Assembly: GCA_007258455.2 (NCBI GenBank)
Contig: VDFB02262679.1
Span: 28,377-92,376 of the forward strand
From: Sequoia sempervirens
Lineage: Eukaryota > Streptophyta > Pinopsida > Cupressales > Cupressaceae
Reading direction: 5' to 3'
DNA: 64,000 nucleotides
The notes below the pieces were generated by a model, which saw only the letters and a list, made by a program, of their open reading frames with translations, was not told the origin of the DNA and ran no database searches. Of the stretch, positions 1-11,149 are shown in pieces. Numbering within the stretch: position 1 is the stretch's first letter; every line of letters starts with the position of its first letter. A program made the translations under genes and the position numbers.

Positions 1-639
1 ATTAGTATGCACAAAAACAAATATATCATAGCTAAAATATTGTGAACATGTAAGCACATACTTAACTAAAACAACTATAGATCAACCTTGTTGATTGACA
101 ACAATTAGAGACTAAATCAAAATAACACATGATTGAATTTGGGTTTCATTTCATAATGGACATCTACAGGTATAAGGATTCAAACGTGCCACCAAAGCAT
201 CAATAAACTTATAGATTTGGTGTGGTTTCCTTCATATCTAAAACAATCAACATCAGATATGCAATACCAAGCTTGCATTGATTAAGTCTTGGTAAGAGTT
301 GATTCACATAATAAATCAGTTTGACAAAGTCGCTGACTTATTTTCACACCTTTATAGATATTGGTCTATGCTCAATAACATGGCATTAAAATCTTACTAA
401 GTCCACAAGCTTCCCACAAAAGGTGTTGACTTCGTCTTTCACCTTACATCGACCTAATAGTTGCTCATTGTTTATAGATTACAAACTCTTCATATGCAGG
501 CAGTAAGAGTAATATGCAGCTAAAGAATACCGTCACAATTATATCATACTTCAACTTTGATTTGGTTTAATAAATCAGCCTCTAAGTTATTTATGATATT
601 CAACTTCAAAGCCATATACAACATTTTAAATATATATAT
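1..639. other. AT-rich flank, no gene recognised
   Basis: I see no coding frame, terminal repeat or structural RNA here. The sequence is AT-rich and runs into the assembly gap. It may belong to the gypsy-type relic that resumes after the gap, but nothing in it proves this. Confidence 0.5.
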
Positions 640-739
640 NNNNNNNNNNNNNNNNNNNNNNNNNNNNNNNNNNNNNNNNNNNNNNNNNNNNNNNNNNNNN
701 NNNNNNNNNNNNNNNNNNNNNNNNNNNNNNNNNNNNNNN
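640..739. other. Assembly gap (100 N)
   Basis: Exactly one hundred N characters, a usual placeholder for a scaffold join of unknown length. Any reading frame drawn across it is artificial. The bases on either side need not be adjacent in the genome. Confidence 0.98.
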
Positions 740-2290
740 GGACCTAGGGTTGTAGACATAGTCTTTGATGTTATCCTGGAGCCAAATCTATTCGGGATGA
801 GGTTAGGCATACCTTGGCTAGCTTCCATAAATGGAATCACCTTTGTCATCCAAAAATGTTTAATGTTCTCCCATGAAGGTGTTTTGTGTGTAGTGCATGA
901 CACTAGATACCAGCCTCTGGTTTCCCATGGGGAATATTCATTAGAACACTTTTGACCCACCCCAGTCAATCTGCTCCCTCCAAGAATGGACCTAATTTAT
1001 AAAAATTATGTGAAGTATAAGATTGGGGACAAGGGATAGCTAAAATTGGCTCTTTTGGTGGTACAACAACTAGCTTCCTCCTCTTCTTGAAAGGGAAAAG
1101 AGAATCTACCCCATCCTCATGATGACTCTCCTCCTCTTTCTAGAGAAGAGTTTTTGATGAATATGTTTGGATTTTATCTATTGATTCAGATGATGCCACT
1201 TTGGAATAGACCTAAAATTAGGATATCAGACCTCCCTACCAAACCATCAAGACCTTGGTACTACTTTTATGGTAGAGGGAAAGGCCCCCATGGGGAATCT
1301 TCTATTCTCAACCTCTATGGCCTCCTAACACTTCTCCTCCCAAGATAGTGAATGGGAAGATGTCCACTGCTGAGGTATTAGAGCCAACTCCCCCCATTGT
1401 TTCTCAACTTTCTCCCCCTACTCCCATTCAAGAGTGTATCCCTCCACTAGAAACAACTATGGTTGACACTCCCATGGTTGATTAGGATCCTTCTATCCCT
1501 TCACATCCTCTAGTATCTAGTTCAAAGAGTCATAGAAACCACCTTCCACGTGAGTGGAAGCACCATTGAAAGTCTCTCATGGCTGCGTAGGCCACCTTGC
1601 AAAGAAAGAAAGAGGAGATGATAGCCCCTACTTTAGGGCCTCCTGGTGTGTCCTCCTCTCTGCTTTGTTCAACCTAGTTCAATCTCGCTTCTAGCTCCTA
1701 TTGTGAATGCATTTTACCCCAAAAAGGTGCAAGTGTTCATCACTCCTTCGATGGAGCCACCCTTGTTGATGTCCCTTCCAAATGTCCCTCCTTTCCCAAA
1801 ACTTGTGGATATGCCAAACACTTTCGTGGTATCTACTACAATTTTCTCCTCCTCTTCCTTTGCACCTCTAGCTTTGTCTGTGGTGAGTTCAATCCCCTCA
1901 ATGAAGCTAAAGGTGGAGGGTGGTCCTTCTAGTAATGGAGGAAATAAGAGGAGCCCACCTTCTTTGAAATGTGGTCCCACACTAGCCTATTCTATCTTGG
2001 TGATAGATCTAGCCCTGGCTTCCCCTTAGTTCATTGAGGTATGACATAGAAATCCGGTGAAGTGCATGTTTAACTCTCTAGACAAAGTTATGACCTTGAC
2101 AGTGATCTTTGCAAAATAGTTGACCATAGCTCCACAAGAGCCTAGTGGAGGAGACCTTGCAGGGCCTTCTTCCTTAGCCCTTGTTGCAAGAGGTTCAGAA
2201 GCTCCTCCTCTTAACATCCCACAATTGCAAGCTATTCCTCTTTCCCCTTATGAATATCTAGATCAGAAAGTGGATGACCTCTTGGTCAAT
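740..2290 (+). pseudogene. Ty3/gypsy-type protease tail and linker, decayed
   Basis: The frame that opens after the gap reads about 70 residues ending near 955. It contains DVILEPNLFGMRLGIPWL followed by a short stretch before a repeated Phe/Met, which resembles the C-terminal half of a gypsy retropepsin (the L-G-x-x-W flap strand). The catalytic Asp segment would lie in or before the gap. After 955 the same frame continues with many stops through a Ser/Pro/Thr-rich linker, for example around 1380-1560, and no reverse transcriptase follows. Family assignment rests on this one motif. It is probably the internal part of an old element into which gypsy-A later inserted. Confidence 0.45.
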
Positions 2291-3268
2291 TAGTGTTAGG
2301 GGGAGGCATCTTCTTTATCTTTAGATTAGATGTGTGTGTGTGTGTTGTGTTGTGCTCCCCCATAGTTGTGTTATAATTTTTGGGATGACCCTTGTCACCC
2401 TTGTTGGTTCTTGGATACAGGTGTGGTTTTTGTGTTGGAAAACTTCTTTTATTTTTATCATTCTTCCATGTTTGTGATTTACTTTTGGAAAATCAGGGAC
2501 GATGCAAAGCGTTGGCAGAATTTAGGCTTCCCTTCCATGTTGACCCAATTTTTTATTTTTACTTTGTCTTCTCATGCATTCTTCACATGGTCTAATATAG
2601 TAGGGGGTTGATAACAGTTCATTTTATATACTATTATTATACTTATATATATATATGTATATATATATTTATGATCAGTCCTAACCTCTAAATATCAGAT
2701 CACCCCTGTGCCCTTTGTTTGTGATGTCTTTGTCTCTTTTTTTCTTTTTTCTTTCACTCTTCTTTGCTTGAGTTGTCCCTTTCATTTGTGACAATACCAT
2801 CACTTCGATTTTAGGAAAATTCATTCATTTCCAATGAATTTTTTCTTGAAATCCTCTCAAACTTTTTCAAAGAATCACATTATCAACTTGGACCCATAAC
2901 AAAACATGTTTCCTTCATCATGGGTTTGCAAAGAAAGAAATTCAGAACTTTCCTTCAAGGTGGGATTGAACTTCCCCTCACAAGGGGGCATCTTATTCCT
3001 TTCAAATTCCTTGATGATGAATTAATTTGAGAAGCAATATCTCTTCCGCACTTTCAAATTAGTGTGTCCCTTGAGTGGACCCCTTCTTCACATCGGGTTC
3101 CTTAGGGAACCCTTTGAAAGGTTTCTAACCTATTGACAGTCTGCATGACTATCTGCTTAATTTCCTATGTGGCCATTTTTAGATATGTTCTATCTATGGG
3201 TAAACATGTTGCTTTGTAGGTGTGCCTATGAAGTTTCTTTTTGACTCTGTAGAGTCCCCTTTTTTTCA
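2291..3268. other. Non-coding, probable 3' part of the gypsy-type relic
   Basis: Short GT runs (about 2331-2352) and an AT microsatellite (about 2643-2670) interrupt otherwise unremarkable AT-rich sequence. No protein domain is recognised in either strand. It lies between the linker of the relic and the minisatellite. Confidence 0.4.
2643..2670. repeat. AT dinucleotide microsatellite
   Basis: An alternating TA tract of about 28 bases with one G interruption. It is a simple-sequence repeat with no other signal around it. Confidence 0.85.
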
Positions 3269-3666
3269 GGGTTTCCTTCATATGAGATATCTTGGAGGAA
3301 ACCTTCCTTGTAGGTCTACAGGCTTGTAAAAAACTATCTCTAGGCTTCCTCCATGTGAGAGATCTTGAGGGTCACTCCCTTGTAGGTCTGCAGGTCTGCA
3401 AGTCATTTTTTCTGGCTTTCCTTCATGTGAGAGATCTTGGAGGACACTTTTCTTGTAGGTCTACAGGTCGATAAGGCAATTTTTTTGGGTTTCCTTCATG
3501 TGAGAGATCTTGGAGAACACCTTTGCTATAGGTCTATGGGCCTGTGGGGTACTTTCTTTTCGAGGCTTTCTTCATGTGAGATATCTTGGGGGTTTCTTCC
3601 TTGTAGGTCCGCGGGCCTATAAGATACTTTCATTATATACTTCATAGTTCTATGGGGCTATGAAGT
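3269..3666 (+). repeat. Minisatellite, about 73-bp unit, six copies
   Basis: The phrase CTTCATGTGAGAGATCTTGG recurs with anchors at about 3279, 3352, 3424, 3497, 3573 and a degraded sixth at 3643, so the spacing is 73, 72, 73, 76 and 70 bases. Each unit also carries CTTGTAGGTCTACAGG and a variable T-rich spacer. Translated, the units give a recurring FLHVRDLGGH-like phrase, but the period is not a multiple of three, so a protein repeat is unlikely. No other copy is seen in the window. Confidence 0.85.
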
Positions 3667-3854
3667 CCTTTGCCTACTCTATGCTTTTGAGCTTTCCAGA
3701 TTGTGGTCTGCTTCCTCGATAGTTCAAGTATACATTTCCAATCCTATTCACTCTTTGACCTACTTTACCAAAGAACTCATCAATATTTGTGCTCACTAAA
3801 GTGGGGGAAAAACGTATAGGAGCGAATTTTCACCTCTTGCGCAAATTCCCCTTT
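3667..3854 (+). other. End of host relic with polypurine-like AAAGTGGGGG
   Basis: A purine tract AAAGTGGGGG at 3798-3807 matches the one at 19068-19077 just before the 3' LTR of gypsy-A. This suggests that the relic's own 3' LTR began near here and was split when gypsy-A inserted at 3855. The continuation of that LTR would lie right of 20888. Confidence 0.35.
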
Positions 3855-4434
3855 CATACTGTACCATAGAAAAAAGACAACTTTCTTGCTTTGGGGAATA
3901 ATTGATAACAAATTAAACTTAATAAGGCATTGATTTAGTGTTTTGAGGTGTTTTTCACATCCACACTAGGTCTTGGACCCTTGCAAATTGAATAAAATGC
4001 ATTCAACGATGTCTTCTAAAGGTGTTGTAAGTGTTGTAAAGGAATTTCACACTTTTCTAGACTTAATGAACCCATTTTCCCCTAATTCAACATTAATAAA
4101 TGTGTTTAATGACATTATCACATCAATCTAGAAGGTTTTTGAATTAAACTTAATGTTAACCTAGTGTTCTAATGTATCTTACACATTCACATTGGATATT
4201 GTGTCTTTCTAAGCTAAGTGGACCTCATTTTATTGTTGTAAAGTGTATTTAATCACACTTTCACATTGAATTTTGTGTCCCAAAACCTAATTGACCTTCA
4301 CATCATCATTAGTAAGCCCTATTACCCCATATTGTGCATCCCAAGGAAATATTTGATGAAATACCTGACAAAGTGACCATACAAACCTTATTTCCTTATT
4401 TCCTAGCAATCTAGCTAGAAAATGGGCCCCAGTG

Positions 4435-4509
4435 GGACTAATTCACCACTTGTGGTGAATGAATCCTTTTTAGGTGGTAATAATTCACCCAAGGTGGAAA
4501 ATGATTCCC
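4435..4509. repeat. Two hairpin motifs (family GGACTCATTCACC)
   Basis: Two tandem imperfect palindromes at 4435-4466 and 4476-4509, each made of a left arm like GGACTAATTCACC, a short loop, and a right arm like GGTGAATGAATCC. The same pair recurs in the other LTR of the element at 19650-19724. Confidence 0.8.
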
Positions 4510-4844
4510 ATTTGGGTCAAATTTGAGTTTTTACCCAAAAAAATTGGAAATTAAGTTTAATATTCTTGCATGTTGGCCTTAGCGATCCAATTTATGGGTG
4601 AATAAGGTGAATTTCCTATAAAATAAACCTTCTAAACCCTAATTCACATCCATTAACTCATTTCATAACTCATTCATCATCCATCTTCTCTTTCAAGTCA
4701 AGTAATTTAGGGTTTCATCATTACAAGTCATTAATATTGCTTCCTAAGACATTCAAGGGCAGATTCTTCATGTTTTTCTATAGAAATTCAAGATCAAACA
4801 TCATGGAAAGGAATTTACTTCATTGTTTCATGATTTATTACCTT

Positions 4845-4849
4845 CTTTC
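4845..4849. repeat. Target-site duplication CTTTC (left)
   Basis: It matches 8817-8821 on the far side of the nested element. The empty site is seen in the gypsy-A 3' LTR near 20055, which reads straight through CTTTC into ATCATTTTGG. Confidence 0.93.
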
Positions 4850-5302
4850 TGTTGGGATTATGGATGCACAGTCCTTGAAGCTGCAGTCTTTGATGTAGGA
4901 CCTTTAAGCCAGGAAAGATAATCAACCGCCCAAAAAGTGTTGCAACTAGGCATGCACAATAGAGATTCTATATTGATGAAAAAGATTGATTACAAATGTA
5001 CAAGGTGCCTGATTATATAGGCATGAGCTAAACCCTAATATGCATGAGATGTTGCCATGTGTCTTGATCTAACAACATGTGACAACATGTGAACCCTAAT
5101 GGTGATGATCATTAAATGAGGGGATAAGTTCTAGAAGGACAACTCATCTTCTGGAAGGAATCTTATCTCCTACAAATAAGGAAGGGAATATTATCCCATT
5201 TATTAAATGATTGATCTAATAGTGCAACCTAGGACTTAATTAATTAAATGCAAGACCTAAGTTAACTTATGCTAGTGTAATAATTAATTAATTACACCAA
5301 CA
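4850..5302 (-). repeat. 3' LTR of the gag-only element
   Basis: 453 bp, same length as its partner at 8364-8816 and about 98% identical by eye. It starts TGTTGGGATTATGG and ends TTACACCAACA on the plus strand. It contains TTAATTAATT runs near its right edge. Confidence 0.92.
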
Positions 5303-5309
5303 CCCCCCC
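5303..5309 (-). promoter_or_regulatory. Polypurine tract of the gag-only element
   Basis: Seven C on the plus strand, read as a run of G on the minus strand, directly abut the LTR. This is the expected primer position for plus-strand DNA synthesis and fixes the element's orientation. Confidence 0.75.
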
Positions 5310-6010
5310 ATACGTGCAACTTAGGGAGGAAAATGCAATGATTATGCAAGATGATGATGGGTCCTGGCTACAAGGCCATGTTAGGTACCCATGTACATGA
5401 AGATGCAGAAAATCTCCCAAAAACGGAGAAAAGGAGAAAACCCAATGGGAACAAAACCCCTCTCCAAAAAGGAGATGAAAAAGTAGAAATGTGAGATAGG
5501 ATGGGAAGGATGGAGGACTCCCAAATACCCCCCAAGTACACCATCTGTCACATGGATACAATACAATCAATGCTCTCCCATAGGATGGAAAGAGAGAGAC
5601 TATGTAGCCCCCCCAAAAGATGTGATCACCTACAAAGAAGGGAAGTGTTTGAAGACATAACAAGATCCAATGTCGATAAACAACTTGTCTCCCTTTTAGA
5701 AGAAACAAAACCAACTACAAGTGGAGAGATGCTTCCCATTCCGGATAGGAATTGAAGGAAGGAAGGATGAAAATGGATGATGATGTCTCTAAACGCTGCT
5801 CAAATGTCTCCTTGCCTAATGATGAAAATTTCATAGTCCCAAACAATGAAGAGGGTGACAAACCAGGACAATGCAGAAACTGATGCTAAACAATATCCAA
5901 AGACTGAGATAGAATGAATATGATGGAGACTTGATAGCCCCCTTGAATGAAGTGTCCTCAAAACCACTAAAGGAAGTTGGAAGCAGATCCAATGGTTGAT
6001 GCTGAAGAAC

Positions 6011-6685
6011 CTAAATGGAATGATAGGGAAGAAGTCTCGAATATGAAATATTTGAAGAGAAACTCAATGCCTCCAAGGTAGTCTCTGAATTCCCAATCAA
6101 CATTGAGACAAAGTAATGAGGAGACTCAAAATAACTCTCCAAAGCCAAATCTGAATAGAGGAGTGATATCCCCTCAAGAATTTTCTCCAAACCTGTAGAA
6201 GTAGCCAAATCAGTGATACCTGAAACAAAGCCATCATGTGATGTCAAGTCTGAAAAACTAAATGTGTCCTGATCGATGATGATGGTGGAAGCCGCAATCA
6301 ATGATTGTGGACAAGGAATCACTAAATGTGAAGGGATACCAACTATCTTTGATGAAGAAAAAGTACTGAAAGGAACCTTGTCAACCTCTTCGGAAAGATC
6401 AAGGTAACCAACTTCCTGCACAACAATAGCATCATGGGGAACTTGATCTAAAGCAAGACATTCTGAAACATGACCATTAGGGAATGGTGGAGTATCTGAA
6501 TCTCCGTAGATCTCCCAAAGCTTAGTCCAAAGAATGTGAGGACAATCACAATGATCAATAGCATTCAAAACATCACAATCAACTTGCATAGAAATAATCT
6601 CCAAAACAGTGTATCTGCTGCAACTCCAAGCAAGTTCATGAATACCTTCACTTGGATGAGGAACTATACTAGATAGATATGGCAA
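6011..6685 (-). CDS. Gag-like protein (UBN2/copia gag type), 224 codons
   Basis: This is the longest uninterrupted ORF in the window. Residues about 40-60 read HILWTKLWEIYGDSD, resembling the W-x-x-L-x-x-x-Y-G segment of the UBN2/retrotran_gag family of copia elements, where gag self-assembles into virus-like particles. The C-terminal two thirds is acidic and Ser-rich and not recognised. No zinc knuckle (CX2CX4HX4C) is visible, so RNA binding may rely on a partner's gag. It is shorter than a typical copia gag of about 250-300 residues plus knuckle. The ATG at 6685 is simply the first in frame; an upstream frame at 6664-6897 overlaps it and looks non-coding. The gag reading is moderately supported by one motif plus position inside a bounded LTR element. 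Confidence 0.5.
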   Translation of the reverse strand: MPYLSSIVPHPSEGIHELAWSCSRYTVLEIISMQVDCDVLNAIDHCDCPHILWTKLWEIYGDSDTPPFPNGHVSECLALDQVPHDAIVVQEVGYLDLSEEVDKVPFSTFSSSKIVGIPSHLVIPCPQSLIAASTIIIDQDTFSFSDLTSHDGFVSGITDLATSTGLEKILEGISLLYSDLALESYFESPHYFVSMLIGNSETTLEALSFSSNISYSRLLPYHSI

Positions 6686-8351
6686 AAAATCAAGTAAATG
6701 AAGATGGTGGCAGATCCCATCTCGCTATTGTGAATAGTTACCCTTGTGTAACATAACCAAAGAAGGAGAGAAATATGCAAGCCCCATAATGAATTTTCTT
6801 CACAAAAAACAAAGACACTGACCTTCAATAGCAAATAAAGACTTCCAAATAATTTCCCAAGCTTTAGGATGTCCAGGTTATTGAACAAATGCACCAAACT
6901 AAAAAAATCACATGCAAGAGTACTTGGAGCTGAAACTGATCAAGGGGCTGGACTGATGAAAAAAAAACTCTGAATCACCTTCCTAATGCCGCTGGAATCA
7001 CTGAAATCTAATGAGCAGTTGCGAAGATACAAGCTTTTATGTCCAAATTAGGGTTTTTTCTTCAGTTGGCTATAGAATTTTTGTGAGAAAAATTTCACAG
7101 AATGGATCTACCACTAGAAAGTAGATGAAATTCCCTTTCCGACAGTATATCGTTTGCAAAAGATGGATACCCTAGGTGAAAGTTATGATAAAAAGAAAAA
7201 AATGCCTATTTGAGGCACTTGCAGGCTAATCTGGGTCAAAAAAATTAGCCCCTCCGAGCTTAGCAGCTAGTCGTGCATGTGACCGCGGTGGTTGAGCTAG
7301 CAAAAAAAATGCACCACCGGATAGGTGGTGGCGAGGCTGAGAGTTCTAGGTGGAGCGGTGAGTTTCGGTGGCGTCGCTCATGGTCGGATCTCATCGACGT
7401 AGGCAACAATCCCGGTAGAAGTCCGGTGGTCGACAAGATGGGCTGGTAGATGACTCAGCCAGTTGGTGGTCAGTGGCAGCCGGGAGGATGGCCGGTGGGG
7501 GAACACAGGAGCCAATGGGGGATGATTCATCGACGAAAGTCGGCGAGAGCTTCAACGTTTGGGAGTCAATGGAAGGTCTCAGTGATAGAACAATGCTGGC
7601 GGAAGGATGCCGACAAACGGTGATGGGACACACCAATGGCGGATGTGACAACCCTGCAGAGATATTAATGAAGGCTGACACATAGTACTTTACCCCTGTA
7701 AAATGAATGCGAAGTCTGAAAACCCTTCTGCGGACTGTGATTTAAATGGGCCAAAAAAAATATATATTTGATTTTTAATATTGCTTTTAGAGCAATTAAA
7801 AATCAAAAAGCCTTTTTGTATATATATATATTTTTTAAAATATGCCGACCAAAACAAATCCACAATAAAAATGCTGATGGACTATAGTCCAAACAATGTC
7901 GACAGAATAAATAAATAGCAGGTCGCCCAAAAAATATTTTTCAGCAAACTATAGAAAACCCAAAAAAAAATTTCCAAAAATTTAGATAAAATGCCCTGAT
8001 TTTTTTTTGAAAATAGAAAATGGCCTTCGTATAAATTTTTTTTGCCTCAGAGGACAACTGACCGGGATGATTTTTTGCTGCAAATTGTACGGATAGTACA
8101 ATTGATTTTGCAAACCCTAAAAATACCTCTGAAGCTCCTGGGTTGATGTATCTGATTTTGATGAATGGGCAGGCGATCCTAGGGTTTCAAGGCCTTCTGA
8201 AGAAAATGGCATGTTCGGATTTGACTCTATCTACTTCAGAAATCAGCTTGGTCCCCAGGTGCAAACAAGTAGCCTTCAATGGAAACCTTCAAGCCTGCAA
8301 GAATCTCGCACACCAACTTTCTTGATCGAGGGTTGACGTTTCACTGGATAA
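6686..8351 (-). other. Long leader of the gag-only element, partly GC-rich
   Basis: The region between the primer-binding site and the gag ORF is 1.7 kb. About 7250-7690 is clearly richer in G and C than anything around it, and holds overlapping antisense frames (minus 7391-7681, plus 7473-7685) with no recognisable domain. The rest is A/T-rich with long A and T runs. A captured host fragment is possible but unproven. Confidence 0.5.
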
Positions 8352-8363
8352 GCTCTGATACCA
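8352..8363 (-). promoter_or_regulatory. Primer-binding site, initiator tRNA-Met type
   Basis: On the minus strand TGGTATCAGAGC follows the LTR end directly. This is the standard complement to the 3' end of initiator tRNA-Met used by most plant copia elements. It defines 8364-8816 as the 5' LTR. Confidence 0.92.
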
Positions 8364-8816
8364 TGTTGGGATTATGGATGCACATTCCTTGATGCTGCAG
8401 TCTTCGATGTAGGACCTTTAAGCCAGGAAAGATAATCAACCGCCCAGAAAGTGTTGCAACTAGGCATGTACAATAGAGATTCTATATTGATGAAAAAGAT
8501 TGATTACAAATGTACAAGGTGCCTGATTATATAGGCATGAGCTAAACCCTAATATGCATGAGATGTTGCCATGTGTCTTGATCTAACAACATGTGAAAAC
8601 ATGTGAACCCTAATGGTGATGATCATTAAATGAGGGGATAAGTTCTAGAAGGACAACTCATCTTCTAGAAGGAATCTTATCTCCTACAAATAAGGAAGGG
8701 AATATTATCCCATTTATTAAATGATTGATCTAATAGTGCAACCTAGGACTTAATTAATTAAATTCAATACCTAAGTTAACTTATTCTAGTGTAATAATTA
8801 ATTAATTACACCAACA
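8364..8816 (-). repeat. 5' LTR of the gag-only element
   Basis: Partner of 4850-5302, same 453-bp length. The few differences are scattered single substitutions with no indel. It is followed by the CTTTC duplication at 8817-8821. Confidence 0.92.
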
Positions 8817-9122
8817 CTTTCATCATTTTGGTTTAATTACCTAAAATGGGTTTGACCAAGGCAAACCCCCATGCCCTCACATCCAACATTTCTTCTTCTC
8901 TTCTTGTTTGTTTACAAACTTAGACATCTTGGAGGCTTAGAAATTATTGAATATTACATTGAAAAAAATTTCAAGTCATCTCTTCATTGGACAAGTTGAA
9001 ATACCCACAAAAAGTCACTTTTAGGCCCTTATTCGATAGTTTCAAAAATAGACACTTGGAGAAGCAAAAAATGCAAACTAAAGGATTTTGTTTCCATCTT
9101 TAAATATTTAGAAATTCAAAAG

Positions 9123-9271
9123 TGGACTCATTCACCATGGGTGGAAAATGATTCCCACTTCTAATCCAATTTTTGGTTTTCTACATTTTTAGACACCCAT
9201 TTGTTTGAAACGGGTACTAGAATAGTTTCACTGAACTGGGATTGATTCACCCGAAATGGTGAATGAGTCCC
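9123..9271. repeat. Two hairpin motifs in gypsy-A 5' LTR
   Basis: Imperfect palindromes at 9123-9156 (loop ATGGGT, right arm altered to GGAAAATGATTCC) and 9238-9271 (left arm GGATTGATTCACC, right arm GGTGAATGAGTCC). Counterparts lie at 20368 and 20483 in the 3' LTR. Confidence 0.8.
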
Positions 9272-9638
9272 ACCAGGCCTAAAAATAAGGATTATCTACA
9301 TTCCAAATACCATTTCCAGTCTCCATCCATATCTTAGGAGCACACTTTCAATTTTATCTATTTTTGTTGCAGTTTACTATTCGTTTCTAGGTGTTTTTTC
9401 ATTACACAATGTGTTTTCAAACAACTTACATTTCTTAGGGTTTGCATACATAATCAATCAATTTAAACATCTAGTTACATTTTATATCATTGCATTTAGT
9501 CTTAATTTCATCATACATATCTTAATTTGAGTGAACCACCTAGATTTTGGGTGTGGGATCTATCTATTTTCATTAGGTGAAAGACCCTAATTGAGCAAAA
9601 GAGACAACATTCCATTCAACCTTAAAATCTATGGTACA

Positions 9639-10313
9639 TTTTGATGAACCTAGTTTTCAAATACTTCTATTTTATTATTTGGATTCCTTCATCATAGATC
9701 TAGCCTTTCTTTGACTTTACATTAGTTAATTGGCATGGTATGTTGCAAATTTTGTGTTCATAAAAAGTGCATTTAGGTTGCATTGTTGGCATCTAAATTC
9801 ATTTAATTTTTTTGAAATTCTACATTTTTAACTTAGGTCTAAATCATAGCACTCCAAAAACATAAAAATCCATCAAAAACATTTGAAAACTCTAAAAAAA
9901 TCCCTCACTAGGACTCATTTGCCACCTTGGGTGAATAAATCCCTCATCACCCCTAAAACCGCCCTTTATAGAATTGAAAACCCTATTATTAAACTTTTGT
10001 TTGGTGCAATTACCTAATTGTATCAGCTGGCTAAGTTTCTATAACATACATTTCATTGCATCTAGCCCAAACTAGCTCATTTCATTCATGGTTTCAATTT
10101 CAAGTTTGCATGCTCACATTGTTACATAGCATAATCAGTCAATGGTCATCCTTAAAATCTAAAAAATTGCATTCCTCTTTTTCATGTTTTCTTTAACATA
10201 GTTACATTTCAAGTTTGTATAATAATCATCCTATCATGTTTTCATTACAAAGTTCTATAGTTATTATCTTTCATGTTCTATTTTTAGATATTATCACATG
10301 ATGTAAGAGAATT
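9639..10313 (+). other. Gypsy-A leader with PBS-like site and hairpin
   Basis: It begins with TGATGAACC at 9642-9650, a decayed form of the TGGTGAACC that follows the LTRs of gypsy-C (63407) and gypsy-2 (37634). A further hairpin motif lies at 9911-9943. No reading frame is recognised before 10314. Confidence 0.55.
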
Positions 10314-11030
10314 TTGTTAAGTGCATATGACTATGAGGTCCTTTCCCCTCTCTTTTTATTCATCATAGATCCCTCTCCTATTTTCCCTTTTGTGGATGAG
10401 GTTATTTTAGTGAAAGAAACCCTCAATAATCACAACACTTACATTTCCTCTTCTCCTATTTTCTCCCCCACTTGCGAAGAAGAGATTATAGTGTTAGAAG
10501 AACCAATTGATGAGAGTTTTGACACTCTAAGTGGTTTCTCTCCTCTTACCTCCCCTATTAGACATAACATTACTAAAGAAAAGGACATCACACTAAGTAA
10601 TCATGACAATCACACAACATAACAAGAAGATGAGATCATAGACACATTTCTAGACAATACCTTACCTAGTCTCCATAATCATGATAATCAAACTTGTTAT
10701 TCTCCTAATATCCTTCCTTGATGCAAAGAGGATAGGTTTTTGTTAGAAGATATACCTATTCAAGATCATGAGAATATTACCCCTGCCTTCCCTAATGTCC
10801 TTATTCTATGGGAAGATCTATTTTAAAATCATAATGTTCCTTCTTTGGATGCCTCTCCCACTTATAATGAAGCTACTTTACAAATTTCAAACTCAGATGT
10901 ACATATTACAAGTTCTCCTAGCAGGGTAGATAATATGGAACAAGAGAATGAGATCTTAGAAATGAATCAAAATCAAATAGAGTCTTCCCGCAAAGATCTC
11001 CCTTTGGAACCTTCTTCAAACTTCACCTAA
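10314..11030 (+). pseudogene. Gypsy-A gag-like acidic region, stops in frame
   Basis: One frame can be followed from 10314 through 11030 with only a few stops (near 10620, 10720 and 10824). The product is acidic and Ser/Pro/Thr-rich, with repeated HDN-type clusters (NHDNHTT, NHDNQT). I recognise no Pfam domain. Placement upstream of a protease remnant in a gypsy element suggests gag or the gag-protease linker. The codon pattern differs from the surrounding non-coding sequence in staying open for over 700 bases. Confidence 0.4.
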
Positions 11031-11149
11031 CTATCACACTATGCTTCAAACAGCCTTACAACAAGTTCATGTCCCTTCTAATGTGCCACCACATGATATA
11101 GCATCTATAATTCATATATTGAATGGTGTTATTGTTTTCCACCAAATTG

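Larger units (their letters stand above)
4850..8816 (-). mobile_element. Non-autonomous copia-type LTR element with gag only (TR-GAG-like)
   Basis: It has two 453-bp LTRs with about ten mismatches between them by eye, TGTTGG...CCAACA ends, and a CTTTC target duplication. The primer-binding site and polypurine tract both place it on the minus strand. The 3.06-kb interior holds one 224-codon gag-like ORF and no protease, integrase, reverse transcriptase or RNase H. This fits the published class of terminal-repeat retrotransposons with a GAG domain, which depend on partner elements for enzymes. The near-identical LTRs make it among the youngest insertions in the window. Its 3' non-coding end resembles the copia remnant at 56116-56270. 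Confidence 0.88.
3860..9638 (+). repeat. Gypsy-A 5' LTR (split at 4849 by a nested element)
   Basis: It resumes at 8822 after the nested copia-type element and its CTTTC duplication, exactly where the uninterrupted 3' LTR reads through near 20050. The upstream third contains degenerate ~100-bp repeats built around GTGTTGTAAAG followed by TCACACTTTC, which could be U3 control repeats. Four copies of the 32-bp hairpin motif lie at 4435, 4476, 9123 and 9238. It ends at a TACA followed by a primer-binding-like TGATGAACC. Confidence 0.85.

Noticed and set aside
557..955. 132-codon frame crossing the N gap
   Set aside because: The middle is undefined sequence; only the part from 740 on can be read, and that is given as a protease-like relic.
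1646..2029. 127-codon Pro/Ser-rich frame
   Set aside because: Lies in the decayed linker of the gypsy-type relic; no domain and an antisense frame of similar length, so composition explains it.
8352..8363. tRNA-like GCTCTGATACCA
   Set aside because: It is the primer-binding complement of initiator tRNA-Met in an LTR element, not a tRNA gene; no cloverleaf surrounds it. The same applies at 34019 and 46094.
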